Numbered from the stretch's first letter, positions 10,869-22,426 are shown. The stretch: DNA of 43,881 nucleotides from Gamarada debralockiae (GCA_002803225.1 NXFV01000378.1:1-43881); one strand, 5' to 3'. Numbers and translations: made by a program. Notes: generated by a model not told the origin, from the letters alone.

Positions 10869-12170
10869 GGCTTCGAGGTAAATTCTTAATTTACTAGCAG
10901 GATCTAAACGTAAAAATGAACTTGTCATTTCCAAGAATCTGCCTCCCTACACTTGCCCTCCTAACGTTGACAGATGAGGCTGGTCATCACGTCAGACGAA
11001 GCTAAAAATCACGTGCGCGTTGTCACTCCATGCAACACCTCTCCAGCTGCCGTAACAGACACTATATCCCCGTTCTTATCTGAACTCTGACAGAGTATCA
11101 AAGAAGCGTCCAATGACTGCATTGCAGCCTCGAGGATTACGTATTCGTCAGCACGTGATGAGCCAACCTCCTCCGCCTCCTCCGCCTCCCGCCCCCAAAA
11201 ATTGTTCGCGCTGCAGTTAAAGTGTGGGGTTCAAAAATATTTTTGGTGAGACCCTTTAAGGTAGAAGAGGCGCATTTGTATGATAGGGCGCAGTATTAAA
11301 CTTTAATAAATCCGTGTACCAACATCCACGCAGTCACGCGGCGCAAGCGTGGCGAGGCATGCTTGTTTCGGGCAGCGAAGCAGCCTTGTGACTGGAGTTT
11401 GATGCGACTACACATCAATTTTCATCGTCTCCTCGGAATATGAAGGCTGAAATAATGAGCTGGACTTGAAAAAAGGCAGGCATAGAAAATAATGCATCAG
11501 GCAGAGGAGCTACGTATGAGATGTCAGATTTATGTAGGGCAGGGCAGGGTCACGTGGACGCTAGTAAAAGAGCTTTGGGAAGGTGATATTTCATTCTACC
11601 TGCGGTAGAGCCTGTATATATAGAGCTCTGTACAGCTCGTATGTATGTACCTTCTGGTCGCATCCGCCCGAGTTCAGATATCGGGACTGACCGATACTAT
11701 ACTAAGTATCCTTATATTTCAGGCAATATTCTTGACATGAGATAATGTTTTTGACTTGCACGTGCTTTCATTGCCGGGAACCGTCTCCGAAAGACAGCCT
11801 TGTGTCACATCCGGCGATAGGCGTTGCTTACTTTGTCTTTTCAGCCACATGCTACGTCCGTACAATGCAAATCGAATTGCCGATCCGAGTGGTGGAACTG
11901 ACGAGCACATTCCAAAAGCAAAAATGCGATGCTGAATAATAAATTTGCAGCGTGGCATAACGGTTGGCTCGATCTGAACCAATGGGATGAAGGCCGGATA
12001 CAGAGATCCTTGCTTCATATACCGGATGCGGTAATTGAAGTTTTGCAATGATTGCAAGCTGTGGTTGGAAATGCGATGCAGAGAGGTGTAAGCCGGTTTG
12101 AAGATTGAAAACTGAGGAGAATTTGGGGTTTTGGAGAGGGAAGTGATGAAGAGGCGTTTAGGGTGAAGTG
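10869..12170. other. Intergenic region upstream of the alcohol dehydrogenase gene
   Basis: I find no coding features. It holds a short CTCCGCCTC(C) run near 11169-11190 and, close to its right end, the promoter of the next gene. The minus-strand open frame at 11719-12231 has no recognisable content and overlaps that promoter, so I treat it as chance. Confidence 0.5.
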
Positions 12171-12180
12171 GTATATATAG
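12171..12180 (+). promoter_or_regulatory. TATA-like element of the alcohol dehydrogenase gene
   Basis: GTATATATAG lies 157 bp upstream of the ATG at 12337. The sequence between is rich in CA and TCA motifs, typical of a fungal 5' untranslated leader. The assignment rests on position and motif only. Confidence 0.5.
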
Positions 12181-12336
12181 GGTGGTTGGATCTGGGAGGA
12201 GAGGAAATAATTCAGTCTCATCACACAGCAAGTCAATTCAGTCAAACAAAGGTACAAAGCGAAAATCTTCAACGAACTTGAACCAATTGCTACTTCCTCG
12301 GTCTCTTTCAAACAGCAAAGAAACCATCAAGCCAAA

Positions 12337-13401
12337 ATGACGTACGATATCAAAGTTTTCAAAGGATCTCCAACTGGGGAGATCTTCGAGAGCAAGACTC
12401 AACGACCGAAAGTCACCAGAGATGAAGTCTTCATCGATATCACCCACTCAGGTGTTTGCGGTACCGACGAACATTTCAAATGGGCTGACATTGGGCTTGG
12501 TCACGAGGGAGTGGGGGTTGTGAAGGAAATTGGACCTGAAGTGAAGACGTTGAAAGTGTAAGAACTTCGCACATTAATATTTGAGGAATTTCGTCTGACT
12601 AGAGATAGTGGCGATCGTGTTGGGTGGGGATACGTCGTTGAGACTTGCGGCGTTTGTGACCAGTGTCTCCAAGGAACCATGGTTTACTGCACTGGTGGAA
12701 AGAAAGAGTATGGACATGGAAACACTGATCAAGGATCTTTCGGAACCGGCGCGGTTTGGACGGAACAGTATCTTTTCAAGCTCCCCGATGGACTGGCATC
12801 AGATGATGCCGCGCCTTTAATGTGCGCAGGCATTACGGTGTGGGCACCACTCGCTCGATTCGGTCTCAAATCGACAGATGTTGTTGGTGTTGTGGGCATT
12901 GGAGGTCTTGGTCACTTGGCCATCCAATTTGCTTCTAAGATGGGCTGTGAGGTTGTGGCATTGAGTGGAACGGAAGAGAAGAGGGAAGAAGCTTTCAAAC
13001 TCGGTGCTCATCACTTTGTGGCTACCAAGGGAGCGAAGGAACTCAGCGTCCCGAGAAAAATCGATCACTTGCTAGTGACAACCTCGAAGATGCCAGATTG
13101 GGCCCAGTACAACTCGATTCTTGCACCCATGGCGATGATTTATCCGTTGACTATCACGGACTTCGAGCAGAAGCTGGAAATTCCCTTCATGCCATTCCTC
13201 CTCCTGGGAAGAAAGTTCGTTGGCTCGACAGTTCCACCGAAGATTGTGTATAAGCAAATGCTGGAGTTTGCCGCTCTCCATGGAGTCAAGCCCATCATCG
13301 AGAAGTTCCCTCTCACAAGGGAGGGTGTGATAGCTAGTCTGACGAAGTTGGACGAAGGAAAGATGAGATACCGAGGTGTCCTCTACGCGGAAGGGGCTTA
13401 G
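12337..13401 (+). CDS. Zinc-type alcohol dehydrogenase (MDR superfamily, cinnamyl-alcohol-dehydrogenase-like)
   Basis: Two exons, 12337-12557 and 12609-13401, give 337 residues. The intron runs GTAAGA to AGATAG; of the nearby acceptors this one restores VGDRV in frame. The N-terminal GroES-like half has the catalytic-zinc motifs CGTDEH (Cys41) and GHEGVG (His56-Glu57) and the structural-zinc cysteines CGVCDQC plus a later Cys. The Rossmann half has GIGGLGHLAIQFA as the dinucleotide-binding turn. Length and motif order fit NAD(P)-dependent medium-chain reductases that interconvert alcohols and aldehydes in the cytosol, closest to the CAD/ADH6 group that usually prefers NADPH. The substrate cannot be read from sequence. 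The gene stands alone, with no linked pathway gene, and appears intact. Confidence 0.9.
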
Positions 13402-14837
13402 TCGTACATACGAGAATGATAGGACTTAGTGGAGAATGTAGCAGTAAATAACTTCCTGATTATCGGGCTTCGGACCGAGGACATTTGAAATGGAAATCGT
13501 GATTCTTGCACGTGATTTCTTATGACACCAAGACTTCTGGATCTGAAGATTTGCAAACGGGCTTGCGGTGAAGAACTTAGCTATATGGGATACGGAGGAT
13601 TGGAGGAAGTTAAGAACAAAGCGGCAAGAAGGCAGAGGATAAAAAGCCTCGATAATTCTTGGTATCGATATTGGAGTTGGGGCTTATCACAATAGGTGCT
13701 GCAGACTCCTCAATTTAGGCGGATGTGCGGGTCCGGGTCAAGCAATCGAGGATTATCGTCTGCACGTGCATTAAATTTAGAAGACCGCTTTTGAGAGAGG
13801 GCTGTGGAACTAATATGGATACTGTGAGATTTTAAGTCTGCTCTTGGGAGGCGTATGCAGGTCGATTAACAGCAATGTAAGAGACGCGCGGATATCGAAT
13901 ATTGAGTTTTACTCATCTGTTGTCAAACATCTCTTGCCGTGGCCCTGGGTGTAAGACTTGTTCAACTATCAGCGGGCGTTCAGTTGGTCATGCTCCCAGC
14001 GAAATGGTTGTGACATGTCGACGGTCATCAAGTCCGCCTTCCCACTGTGATGGAAACAAGATTTGCGGATAGATGCTTGTCCGATTGTCGTATTGAGCCG
14101 CGTTGAAACGGCTATCCTTGGCAAAAAGCCTGAGGACGAGGAGAATTTCTCCCTTGGACAAATCACAGGTCTGACCTCCTCAACGTCAGAACCCTGAGAA
14201 CCTGACTATCTGACAAGGGGCTATTCTCCATTGGCGATGGTAATAAAATTAAGGATCTGACACCTTTTTTGGAGGGCGGCAAAAAACTATTTCGTAGAGA
14301 ACAGACTTGGTTGCCTCTTTTGGACAAGAAGGAAGAGGCGCAGCCATGCAGAGTCGTTGATTTGTTTCGCTTATGCAGGTGATGAGTGTTGCAGCCACCA
14401 CACTATCCCAATACAGACTAGCGTAGCCTCGTGCTTGTTCTATTTTCGCTTCCAACACGAATTGACACCAAGGGCAGTGCTGTGGAATCACAGTGCTCCA
14501 TACCATTGCATCCAGACTGCTATCCAAGACAAAAGCCTATTCCGCGCGGGTTCCTTATTCCTGGTTCCTAAGAGGCTGACGTTGAGATGATCACCTCCCT
14601 TACCAGATTACCCCAGTTTTCCCAAGGATCCACAACCCCAACAGATAAGTGCCATCTCGAGGCTGGCTGCGCTGCTTCATATTCATCTGCCCATCCTCCT
14701 CTCCTCCTCTCTCGCCTTTACCTTTGTCCATGTGCAACTTCCTTAGTCACCATCTTCAACAGCTTACATGACTTCCTGCCCTTCCTTAATTCATTCTTCC
14801 TTTGCTGTCATACTCCTGAATCCCCTCACAATTCAAG
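13402..14837. other. Intergenic region
   Basis: I see no recognisable coding, RNA or repeat feature. The right part (about 14640-14837) is CT-rich (CCTCCTCTCCTCCTCTCTCG and similar), typical of an ascomycete promoter or 5' leader for the gene at 14838. Confidence 0.45.
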
Positions 14838-17104
14838 ATGTATCTCAATCTCGATGATCGTCAAGACCGCAGTTGCCCGTCTGGCACTCAATGGTATGTC
14901 TGTGTTGCCAATGGTTTTACGGGGTTGCTGTTCCATGGGTGCTTGCAATCTCCCAACATGTCCTGACACAATATCATCCAGCTCTTCAGCTTTAAGCTCG
15001 ACCTTGACCTCGACCTCCCTCATATCCTCCTCAACTTCTACATTCTCTCCCACCACTCAAAATGCAGTTACTGCCTCGACGACCTCAGCAGCTCCGAGCG
15101 AGACGACAACAGTGGTGGTTGACACGCCCAGTCCTGCACCGAAAGGACCCATAATCGCTGGAGTCATATGTGGGATAGTTGTCCTGGCTATATTCACAGC
15201 TATGCTATGGTTTTTCTGTCGGAGAAGGAAACAGTTGGATGAATTGGGACGTTCAACACCATTGGTTGGATCAGATGGATCGAATGGGAATGAAAAATTT
15301 GCGATGGATCATTCAGTTGATGAGGAGGCGCAGAGGCATAGTGGTGGAGTGTTTGCGCCATTTGGGGGTCAGTTCTGCCGCTTCTTGGAATCTTGGAGAT
15401 TACTAACAGCCTCCAGGATATCACAAGACCCCATCTATGGAGGCAAGAGAAAGCAGCGACCACTCATTAAACCGTTCTTTGGACATCACCGCGGTCGACC
15501 CAAGAGATGCCGACGCAGACGCACCCATTCCAGACCCCGAAAAGGACGCTCTGGTAGCACCACCCGCCCATGAACATCCTGCCTACCACCCAATGCCAGG
15601 GCAAGCCCCCAACGTCCCAGTATACAGCCAAAGCCAACATTCGGCCCATCCAGCCTCTCGTTCAGTATCCACTAGAGAACCGGCATACAATTCTCTTCCA
15701 TCTCAATCGCCCAAGCGTTCCAAGTCATACGCACAACCCGGCCCGGCATATGATTCGGTTCCATCACAACCACCACCTGAGCCAGCATACGACCCTCGAT
15801 CACAACATCCTCGTGCTCCATTCCAAGCAGAATTACAATCGCCTAATTTCAGTCCAGTAAAACTCACCGTTCCAGAAGAATCCCCTGAGCTGCCGGCCCT
15901 GACCTTCTCTCCGATTTCCCTTGACACGGACACCCACAACACCCCTGGTACAACCTACCAATTCCCATCACCCTCCGAAATGGCTCCGATTCCAAGGTTT
16001 TCTTCACCAACCGACGTCGCTGCTTCGACGGTCGCGAGATTTCCATCACCGAGCCAAGTCGGCCAATCCATCGAGGACTTTCGCCCTACACCTTTGACAG
16101 CTAGCGAGATTGCTGAAATTGGTACTTCTATGTCTCCATTCCGACCAACACCCCTATCAGCGGGCGACATCGCAGAACTTGGCACCTCTCTCAGTCCTTT
16201 CCGACCAGCACCTCTTTCTGAGGCGGGCTCTTCACAGCACCCGTTTCGTTCTTCCCAGTCTAATGGAGGACAGTCTGCCCACCCAGAATACTCAATTCGA
16301 ACACCGCCCCCTCTAAAATTCAAGACACGCTCAGCCAACCGCTCCGAACTCCCAACCGTATCCACCACCTACACCCCACCTAAGAAACCCACAACCGCAA
16401 AAGACCTCCCATTCAACTATATCTCCCTCCCCTCACCACACTCACCCTGTTCACCATCTGCAATCCAATCCCCATCCTCCGGCGTGGACGCAATCGCACG
16501 CACCGGCTCCGCAACAACCACCTATTCGATCCCCATCGGTCTAGCACGATCTCACAAACGCAAAGACACAGCTAACTCCGCCAGGACGGTCATCGTAGCA
16601 GATCAGGAAGTTCGATTGACGCACAACCATTCCCGAGAATGGAGCGAGAGTGATAAGGAGCATGTTATGAGTTGGGCGACGTATAATGGGCCTGATAGTC
16701 CGCTGATGGAGGGTGGAGAGGAGTTTAGTCCTGTGGTTGAGCAGGTCGCGCGGGTGGAGAAGGTGGAGAGGGTGCAGGTGCAGGCTGGGAGGCTGTTGAG
16801 GCGGAAGAGCCCGCAGGAGGAACTGAGGAGCGAAGCTATGATTGGTGCAGAGAATGGAGACAGCGGGGAGGAGGGGACGATGACCCCTACGAAGTCGGAG
16901 CTTAAGAGGACTAGTAGGATGAGCCTGAAAGGCAAGAGAAACAGTACGAGCCCGAAACAGGAAAAGAAGAGTGATAGTCCTAGGGGTGAGAAGAGTGTCA
17001 GTCCGAAGAGGGAGGAGGTTAGTCCTTTATTCAGCCCTATCCAAGCAGAACACAAATTCAGCCCACTCAGTCCAGAAGAGAGACAGTGGGCTGGCCAGGC
17101 TTAG
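14838..17104 (+). CDS. Single-pass membrane protein with Cys-rich/Ser-Thr-rich ectodomain and long disordered Pro-Ser tail
   Basis: The ATG at 14838 opens CPSGTQWYVCVANGFTG, which continues one frame over as CCSMGACNLPTCPD, together a typical fungal surface Cys-rich module. A Ser/Thr stalk, one membrane helix (PIIAGVICGIVVLAIFTAML) and a basic RRRKQ stop-transfer follow. After a firm 49-nt intron (15368-15416, TACTAAC branch) comes about 560 residues of Pro/Ser-rich tail with FRPTPLTASEIAEIGTSMSP-type repeats and a Lys/Arg/Ser end. Two models join the start to the rest. One is an intron at 14894-14981 (GTATGT, CTGAC, CCAG), giving 709 residues without the second half of the Cys module. The other is an extra base in the GGGG at 14921-14924. 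The layout recalls wall-stress or signalling sensors, but I do not recognise the protein and see no classical signal peptide. Confidence 0.7.
16081..16219 (+). repeat. Three diverged repeats in the tail of the membrane protein
   Basis: The protein repeats FRPTPLTASEIAEIGTSMSP, FRPTPLSAGDIAELGTSLSP and FRPAPLSEAGSS in a row. The first two units are 60 bp long; the third is truncated. The regular spacing suggests a short linear binding motif present in several copies rather than random low complexity. Confidence 0.75.
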
Positions 17105-17608
17105 TTTCTTTTGTTTAAGGTTTGGGGAGAAAGGGGACGGGAGGGGGGCAGGAGAGGAATTAATACCCAAACAAGATACCCGCACAGAGACTGTTAATAT
17201 GTCGACATAGTGTGCAAACCTTAAAAATAATACAATAGAAATTTCAAAGCAAATTCCTACTTCACGAACTTCAATGCACCGAATGGTTTCACGTCTTCTA
17301 TTTCATTACTTATGCGGATTATTTGTTCTTTGTCAGGTCTAAGAACCCCGTATCCAAGTACGCACTTCCCTTTCTTTCTCATCACTTAATGGTGAAAAGG
17401 AGATTCCACCTTTCTTTCCTCATGAAATTAACGCCCCAAATGTCCCTCCACGCCATGCCATGCAATGTCCTTCCTCTGCAACGCCAGTTTTAAACCCCTC
17501 AACATTTTCGTGATCTCAAAAGATAAATTCATCTCTGTCCAACGAGCCATAGCTCAAAGTAAATGCCAGAGCCACTTCTGTGTGTCCGAAAAGAGCAGCA
17601 GAGAGAGC
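17105..17608. other. Convergent 3' intergenic region
   Basis: This lies between the ends of the membrane-protein gene (plus) and RPB4 (minus). It holds AT-rich stretches such as AATAATACAATAG, which may serve as cleavage/polyadenylation signals. No gene is seen. Confidence 0.5.
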
Positions 17609-18363
17609 TCAATTTCCATAACCCATCAACTTCGTAATCTCGTCCAGCAACTCTTGTAGGTCGTCATCAGTGATTTTGTCTGTGAGACTTGGAATCAGAG
17701 TTTTTGCTTCTTCAGCGGTATCGCAGCATAAGGAGCCTATATGTCACCCTCGTCACCTACTAGTTCATGCCATCTTCTTTTTTGCATGTCCTGATGACAC
17801 CCAACTTCTGGAGCGGGGACATACCGAGCTGTGCACGTTCGAATTTCGCCAACTCCTTGTGCGCTGAAAGCAAACGTTCCACGGCCTCTACGTTCTCTTT
17901 CCGCTTGAAGCGTGCGAAGTGATCTAGGTAGTCGGTGGTCTTGAGTAACATCCTGGGGAGATGTACATCAGCATTTGTCTCTACAACAGCTCCGCCATCT
18001 GCCATATCCTCATCCGGCATCTTCTCCGCACCTCTCCCTCCATCTTGTCCAGCACCTTCAAACCTTTCCACCAGCCACTCCTATCATCCTGCCGCTCACT
18101 TCCTCTTGCTCCTCCAAGACTCCTCTCCTCGTCTCCCTCCCTCTAGGTTTCAGCCCCAAAAGAACGAGCACAACTTACTCAGTCTCATTAATATTCTTCC
18201 GATCCGCTCTCCTTTTCGCAACAAGCGCATTAATAACCAGCGCAGCCTCCGAATGCGTCAGCGCATCCACATCCTGAAACTCTCCCAGCTTAAGCTCAGC
18301 AGCCGCTTCCTCGTCGCCTTGGGGCGCTTCGCGCGTTCGTGAGGTGGGTGCTGGTGCAGCCAT
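17609..18363 (-). CDS. RPB4: DNA-directed RNA polymerase II subunit RPB4
   Basis: Three exons on the minus strand, 18363-18179, 17952-17825 and 17736-17609, give 146 residues. The introns are 226 nt (GTAAGT..CCCCAG) and 88 nt (GTATGT..ATATAG). The joined protein has the RPB4 signature: ALTHSEAALVINALVAKRR near the N terminus, then LLKTTDYLDHFARFKRKENV and AVERLLSAHKELAKFERAQL, then GSLCCDTAEEAKTLIPSL and DDDLQELLDEITKLM at the end. RPB4 pairs with RPB7 to form the stalk of RNA polymerase II, acting in initiation and mRNA export. Length is normal for filamentous fungi. The gene shares an upstream region with TRS23 (divergent) and is intact. Confidence 0.95.
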
Positions 18364-18795
18364 CGTATCTTCTCTATCAAACCTTCCTTTGTCCTTGTCT
18401 GGTCGTGGCCGTGTGTGAACGTAGCGGTAAAGTTAGAGAGCTGGGTTATGCGACAGATAATTGGGAAATTCGAGAGTTTGTAATGAGCGAATTTGAACTT
18501 CTAGCGAGAAGGCGATGTTGACCTAAGGTTGCGGGGCAGATGAAGTGAATTCAAGTCGTGTCGCGTGAATCGCCAGATTTTTGGTCGGGAGAATCGGCCG
18601 CTTTGAGCCTCGCGAGCATGGAACATCTTTCACTTCAACAACGAATGCGCCAACCTCACCACAACGTCAACCACTCCTATCAGCTTCTCTCAAGTCTGAA
18701 ATTTGGATACAAATCATATCTCACCAGCTTCTTCGATCTTTAATGATTTCTTCTGCACGATATTGAAACAGTGGGGAGCTGTGTGTAATTGATAC
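18364..18795. promoter_or_regulatory. Shared divergent promoter region of RPB4 and TRS23
   Basis: 432 bp separate the two divergent start codons. The interval holds no convincing gene (the small frames within it show no known domain). It must carry the promoters of both housekeeping genes. No clear TATA box is visible, which is usual for such genes. Confidence 0.55.
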
Positions 18796-19435
18796 GATGT
18801 ACGTTTCCCTTCGGCTTTCTCGAAGCTTCAAGGCATGGTTTGAATGGGATTGTAGCTAATATATGGATGGAATAGGGTCGTCTATGCTCTCCTGATCATC
18901 AACAAAGCGGGTGGCTTAATCTACCAGAAAGATTTCGCTGATGGTTTGAATAAGCTAAGCACCAACGACTACCTCGTGCTCGCCGGAACATTTCATGGGT
19001 TCGTTTCCTCCTCCCACCTTCCCTCCCCTTCAATCGACGTCTAGTAACCAGAACAGAGTCCACGCAATAACAACACGCCTCTACCCCCTCTCTTCGTCCC
19101 AATCCTCCAACTTCCAAGGCGGCTCCTCACTCTCTCCCAACCTCTCCCGCACCTCGAACCCCATTCCCGCCGAACGACCCGATCCACCGTCCGGTATCGA
19201 AGTACTAGAAACCGAGAATTTTCGATTACAGTGCTTTTCAACGTTGACGGGAACGAAGTTCTTGTTGTTCACGGAACCGCAGCAGCCGAATGTAGATGCG
19301 ACGTTGAGGAAGATATATGAGTTGTATGCGGATTATGTGATGAAGAATCCGTTTTATCAGATGGAAATGCCAGTTAGATGTGAGGCTTTTGATAGGAAAT
19401 TGGCGGGGTATTTGAGGCCTTTGAACTCGAGGTAG
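18796..19435 (+). CDS. TRS23: TRAPP complex subunit TRS23 (TRAPPC4, sybindin-like)
   Basis: Three exons, 18796-18797, 18876-18998 and 19057-19435, encode 167 residues. The first intron splits the start codon: AT is in exon 1 and G in exon 2. Its 78 nt begin GTACGT and end AATAG, giving MVVYALLIINKAGGLIYQKD, the typical longin-fold start of Trs23. The second intron (18999-19056) leads to VHAITTRLYPL. A fungal-type low-complexity insert comes next, then GIEVLETENFRLQCFSTLTG, TKFLLFTE and YADYVMKNPFYQ, conserved to the end. Trs23 is a core subunit of TRAPP, the exchange factor for the Ypt1/Rab1 GTPase in ER-to-Golgi and autophagy traffic. The gene is intact; its 3' end faces RPN10. Confidence 0.93.
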
Positions 19436-19870
19436 AATGGGTGATGGTTGAAGGGATTATTTGTCTGTCAGCAGAATGTGAGATGTTGGGAGGAAGGCTA
19501 GACTCCGGGAGCTGAAATCTGCGAGAGATCAGACCTACTGGTACAATGACTTGGGGCAGTTATACTTGAGATGCATTGCGCTGGAGTCATTTGCTTGTGA
19601 GCTTAGAGAGGTTCCGATCAGGCACACTGGCGAAAAGAGTCCTTGGTTTGGGGCAACAGGATATGGTTGGATGGCATGAAAAGACATCAACAGAGGCCCT
19701 GGAGAGAGTTACCAGTGGCTGTACAGCCCTGGCTTCAAAGGTTAGGCTTTGAAGACGAAGCATAGAAATGGAAAAGCCATAGAACATGCTGCATAATACC
19801 ATTTTATGGCCATATCTAATGGTGGTACAAGCCCAACGCCATCAAAATGCTAATTCCCCAACTCCAATAT
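19436..19870. other. Convergent 3' intergenic region between TRS23 and RPN10
   Basis: No recognisable feature. The minus-strand frame at 19587-19802 has no domain and probably lies in 3' untranslated sequence. Confidence 0.5.
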
Positions 19871-20842
19871 CTACTCCACGTCCATTTTATCATCATCCTT
19901 CTTGTCGTCATTGCTCTCCGCCGCACCACTACCACTCGGCTCTCCATCCTTATTCAGCAAAGGTTGTCCAGCCTCATCTTCCTCCTTGATCTCCGGCAAC
20001 GCAGCCTTAGCATCTGCCTCCGCCTGTGCCTTATTCTGCTTCTCGACTCTCGCCTTCTCCTCCTCCATACTCATCCGCAACGCCAAAGCCAACTCCGGAT
20101 CCACAGATGGATCAACGAAGTCAAATCCGCCTCCGTCGCCACCGCCTTCTCCGCCCCCCATTCCGCCTGCACCTGCTGATCCATCACCGTTCAATATGGG
20201 GCTCGTAACAAGCTGATCGCTCAGTAGTCCAGGTCCAGGAGGAATGATAGCTAGATGTGACCCTTCGCCTCCTTTGACGTTCTCGTTGAAAACCTCAAGC
20301 TTCTTTGTGACATCGTCATCCAGTTCGCCGAAGGCTACGAAGTCGATGGATACGTTGTTCTTCTTCATCTTTTTGGCGAGCTTGACGAGGGTTTTTTCAT
20401 CTTCAGGGATGGGCGAGCAAGTGAAAACTATGATGCGTTGGCGTTGGGATTTGTTTTGTCGGTGTTTGAGAGCCAGCTATGGGGTCAGATCTGTCAGCAC
20501 CGTGTCCCTTCAAAAACCCCTTCCAAATCACCTATAAATGTTGAAACTTACGCCTGCAATCTGAATACCTGTAGCCAAATGACTGCTTCCTCTAATCTTC
20601 GTCTTCGTACGATGTAAGCCTTCCAAAATCTTGCCGTGATCAGTCGTCAATGTGACCAACACCTCCGGTCCCTTGCCACCCATGCTCATCAGGCCGACTG
20701 ATGACTCTGGATTGGCTTGGGTTATGGCGGAAAAAATGAGTGAGACGGCATCGGATTGTGCTTCGAACCTGGTCGGGGTGTAGTCGCCGTTTCGACTGCT
20801 TTCGCTGTTGTCCACCACTATCATTACTGCTTCGAGACCCAT
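19871..20842 (-). CDS. RPN10: 26S proteasome regulatory subunit RPN10 (ubiquitin receptor)
   Basis: Two exons, 20842-20552 and 20476-19871, joined across a 75-nt intron (GTAAGT..CCATAG), give 298 residues. I chose the ATG at 20842 over an upstream one because the family starts with MxLEAxMIVVDNSESSRNGD. The N-terminal von Willebrand A domain includes RFEAQSDAVSLIFSAIT, NPESSVGLMSMGGKGPEVL and the joined GIQIAGLALKHRQNKSQRQR. A Gly-rich linker leads to a ubiquitin-interacting motif, DPELALALRMSMEEEKAR, and an acidic tail ends KMDVE. RPN10 bridges the proteasome lid and base and binds polyubiquitin. Domain order and length match the family; the gene is intact. Confidence 0.96.
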
Positions 20843-21220
20843 CTTGGTGTATTTCGGAAGTTTTGGGAAGGAGAAAGGGAGTGATTGTTTAGTAGAGAAG
20901 GAGAAAGTGGTGTTGCTGGGAGGTTGGAGTTGTTTGTCAAAGGCCTTGGGATTTGGAAGAAGCGTACAAGGTAGCTGTCGAGATGCGCGTACCAAAGATC
21001 CCTGTAGCTTCGAGCTCGGTTGGGTTTAGCGTGATTCTCACAGCGATGCGGCTCTTCCTCGTTTGTTTACTTTCAAGAACCACCCACCTTCAAATCACAA
21101 CTCCAAGAATCTCCACAAAATCAAAACGGCTTCCAGTAATTGCAACTTGCTTCCCTGCTATTCCTCGAACCATAGCTTTAGATTTGCGATTACGGAGAAA
21201 ATTCCCTAAGATAACACGAA
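20843..21220. promoter_or_regulatory. Shared divergent promoter region of RPN10 and the Borealin-like gene
   Basis: 378 bp separate the divergent start codons at 20842 (minus) and 21221 (plus). No convincing gene lies inside. No strong TATA element is seen. Confidence 0.5.
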
Positions 21221-22426
21221 ATGGCGCCGACGCGATCGAAGAAACGCAAGTCGACAGAATCTACAAGCTCTGTCGATGTACAGAACTTCCCGGCTCCCTC
21301 TCAACTTATTCCTATGAAGACGCGCAGTCCAGCAAGAACTCCTACGAGTAGAAGTCCGATTAAGAAGCCAGCCATGGGTATTACGCTGGGTCAGAAGCAA
21401 GCCTTGATTGACAATTTGCAACTGGAGAGTAAGGATACTTTGAAGCTATGAAAACACGTCGAGAACATTGCTAATATCTGTCCCAGTTACAGATCGCGCC
21501 AGAAAACTTCGAGCTCAATATATGCTCCAAGCACAAGGATTACGAACGCGTATTGAAATTAGAGTCAATCGTATTCCTATGGCACTGAGGAAGGCAAATA
21601 TGGGGGAACTGCTCTTGAAGTACAGCGAGACTGCTTTGAGACCTGGACTGGCGAAAGCACAAACTTCTCCAGCGAAGCTCCAGTCACCATCGGGAGCTCT
21701 GGCTCAACAGACACAAAACTACAAACACACCAGTCCATCTCAGCGCGGTACAAAACGACTGAGGTAAGAATTACAGCCCGAATTTGATATGGACGTGCTG
21801 ACAATGACAGTGATAACATCTCTTCAACCGATAAAGAGAATGAAGACATTGAGAACCCCAAGAAACGGCCTCGCGGCCCTCTCGTACCACCGACACGCAC
21901 TACCTCCAAAGTCCAACCCTCCCAAGTCCTCTCTCCTCGATCAGCAAACTCTCGTACTCTTCCCCGCTCCCCAGTTCGTCCTGCTGTATCGCCAGGAAAA
22001 TCACAACTCGCACGCCCAGTCTCCCCTCTCAAACCCATAGCACCAGTCCCATCCGGAGGAGCGGCTGTTATTCTCACGAACATGGTTGAAAAGGCAAAGT
22101 CCACAAGAGGTGCAGCGGGCTCGCGCAAAGTCACAGAGCAGAGCGCAATAACTGGAGGAGCCGGACGAGGAAAGAGAGCGGCGGCACCAGCAGTACCGCC
22201 AAAGGTTGGAAGAGGACGGGCGATTAGTGATTCGAGTGATGCGAGCACTGGGACTCAGAATACTATTGTTAGGAAACCTGTTGCAGCACCTGCTGCTAAG
22301 AAGGCGCCGGCGAAGAGAACTGTGTTGAGTACGATTAAGGGAATGGGAGCGGCGAACAAGAAAGCACCTGCTTCTAAGGCTGCTGCTCCAGCTACAGGAA
22401 CGAGAGTCTTGAGAAAGCGGAATTAG
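21221..22426 (+). CDS. nbl1: Borealin/Nbl1-type chromosomal passenger complex subunit
   Basis: Three exons, 21221-21428, 21487-21763 and 21811-22426, encode 366 residues. The introns are 58 nt (GTAAGG..TCCCAG) and 47 nt (GTAAGA, CTGAC, GACAG), both close to the lower size limit. After a basic Ser-rich start, residues 52 to about 105 form the Borealin N-terminal helix: GITLGQKQALIDNLQLEITD, RARKLRAQYMLQAQGLRTRI and EIRVNRIPMALRKANMGELL. The rest is disordered, basic and rich in SP/TP (SPRSANSR, RSPVRPAVSP), suiting cyclin-dependent kinase sites. Borealin forms a three-helix bundle with survivin and INCENP that localises Aurora kinase to centromeres. Yeast Nbl1 is much shorter; the long C terminus is common in filamentous fungi. 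Confidence 0.88.

Noticed and set aside
11719..12231. 170-residue minus-strand open frame
   Set aside because: It overlaps the promoter and TATA element of the alcohol dehydrogenase gene and has no recognisable content.
14587..14837. Longer N terminus of the membrane protein starting at 14587
   Set aside because: It runs through the CT-rich leader and skips the ATG at 14838, which opens the Cys-rich module directly.
16603..17055. 150-residue minus-strand frame, Leu/Ser-rich and membrane-like
   Set aside because: Antisense shadow of the low-complexity tail of the plus-strand membrane-protein gene.
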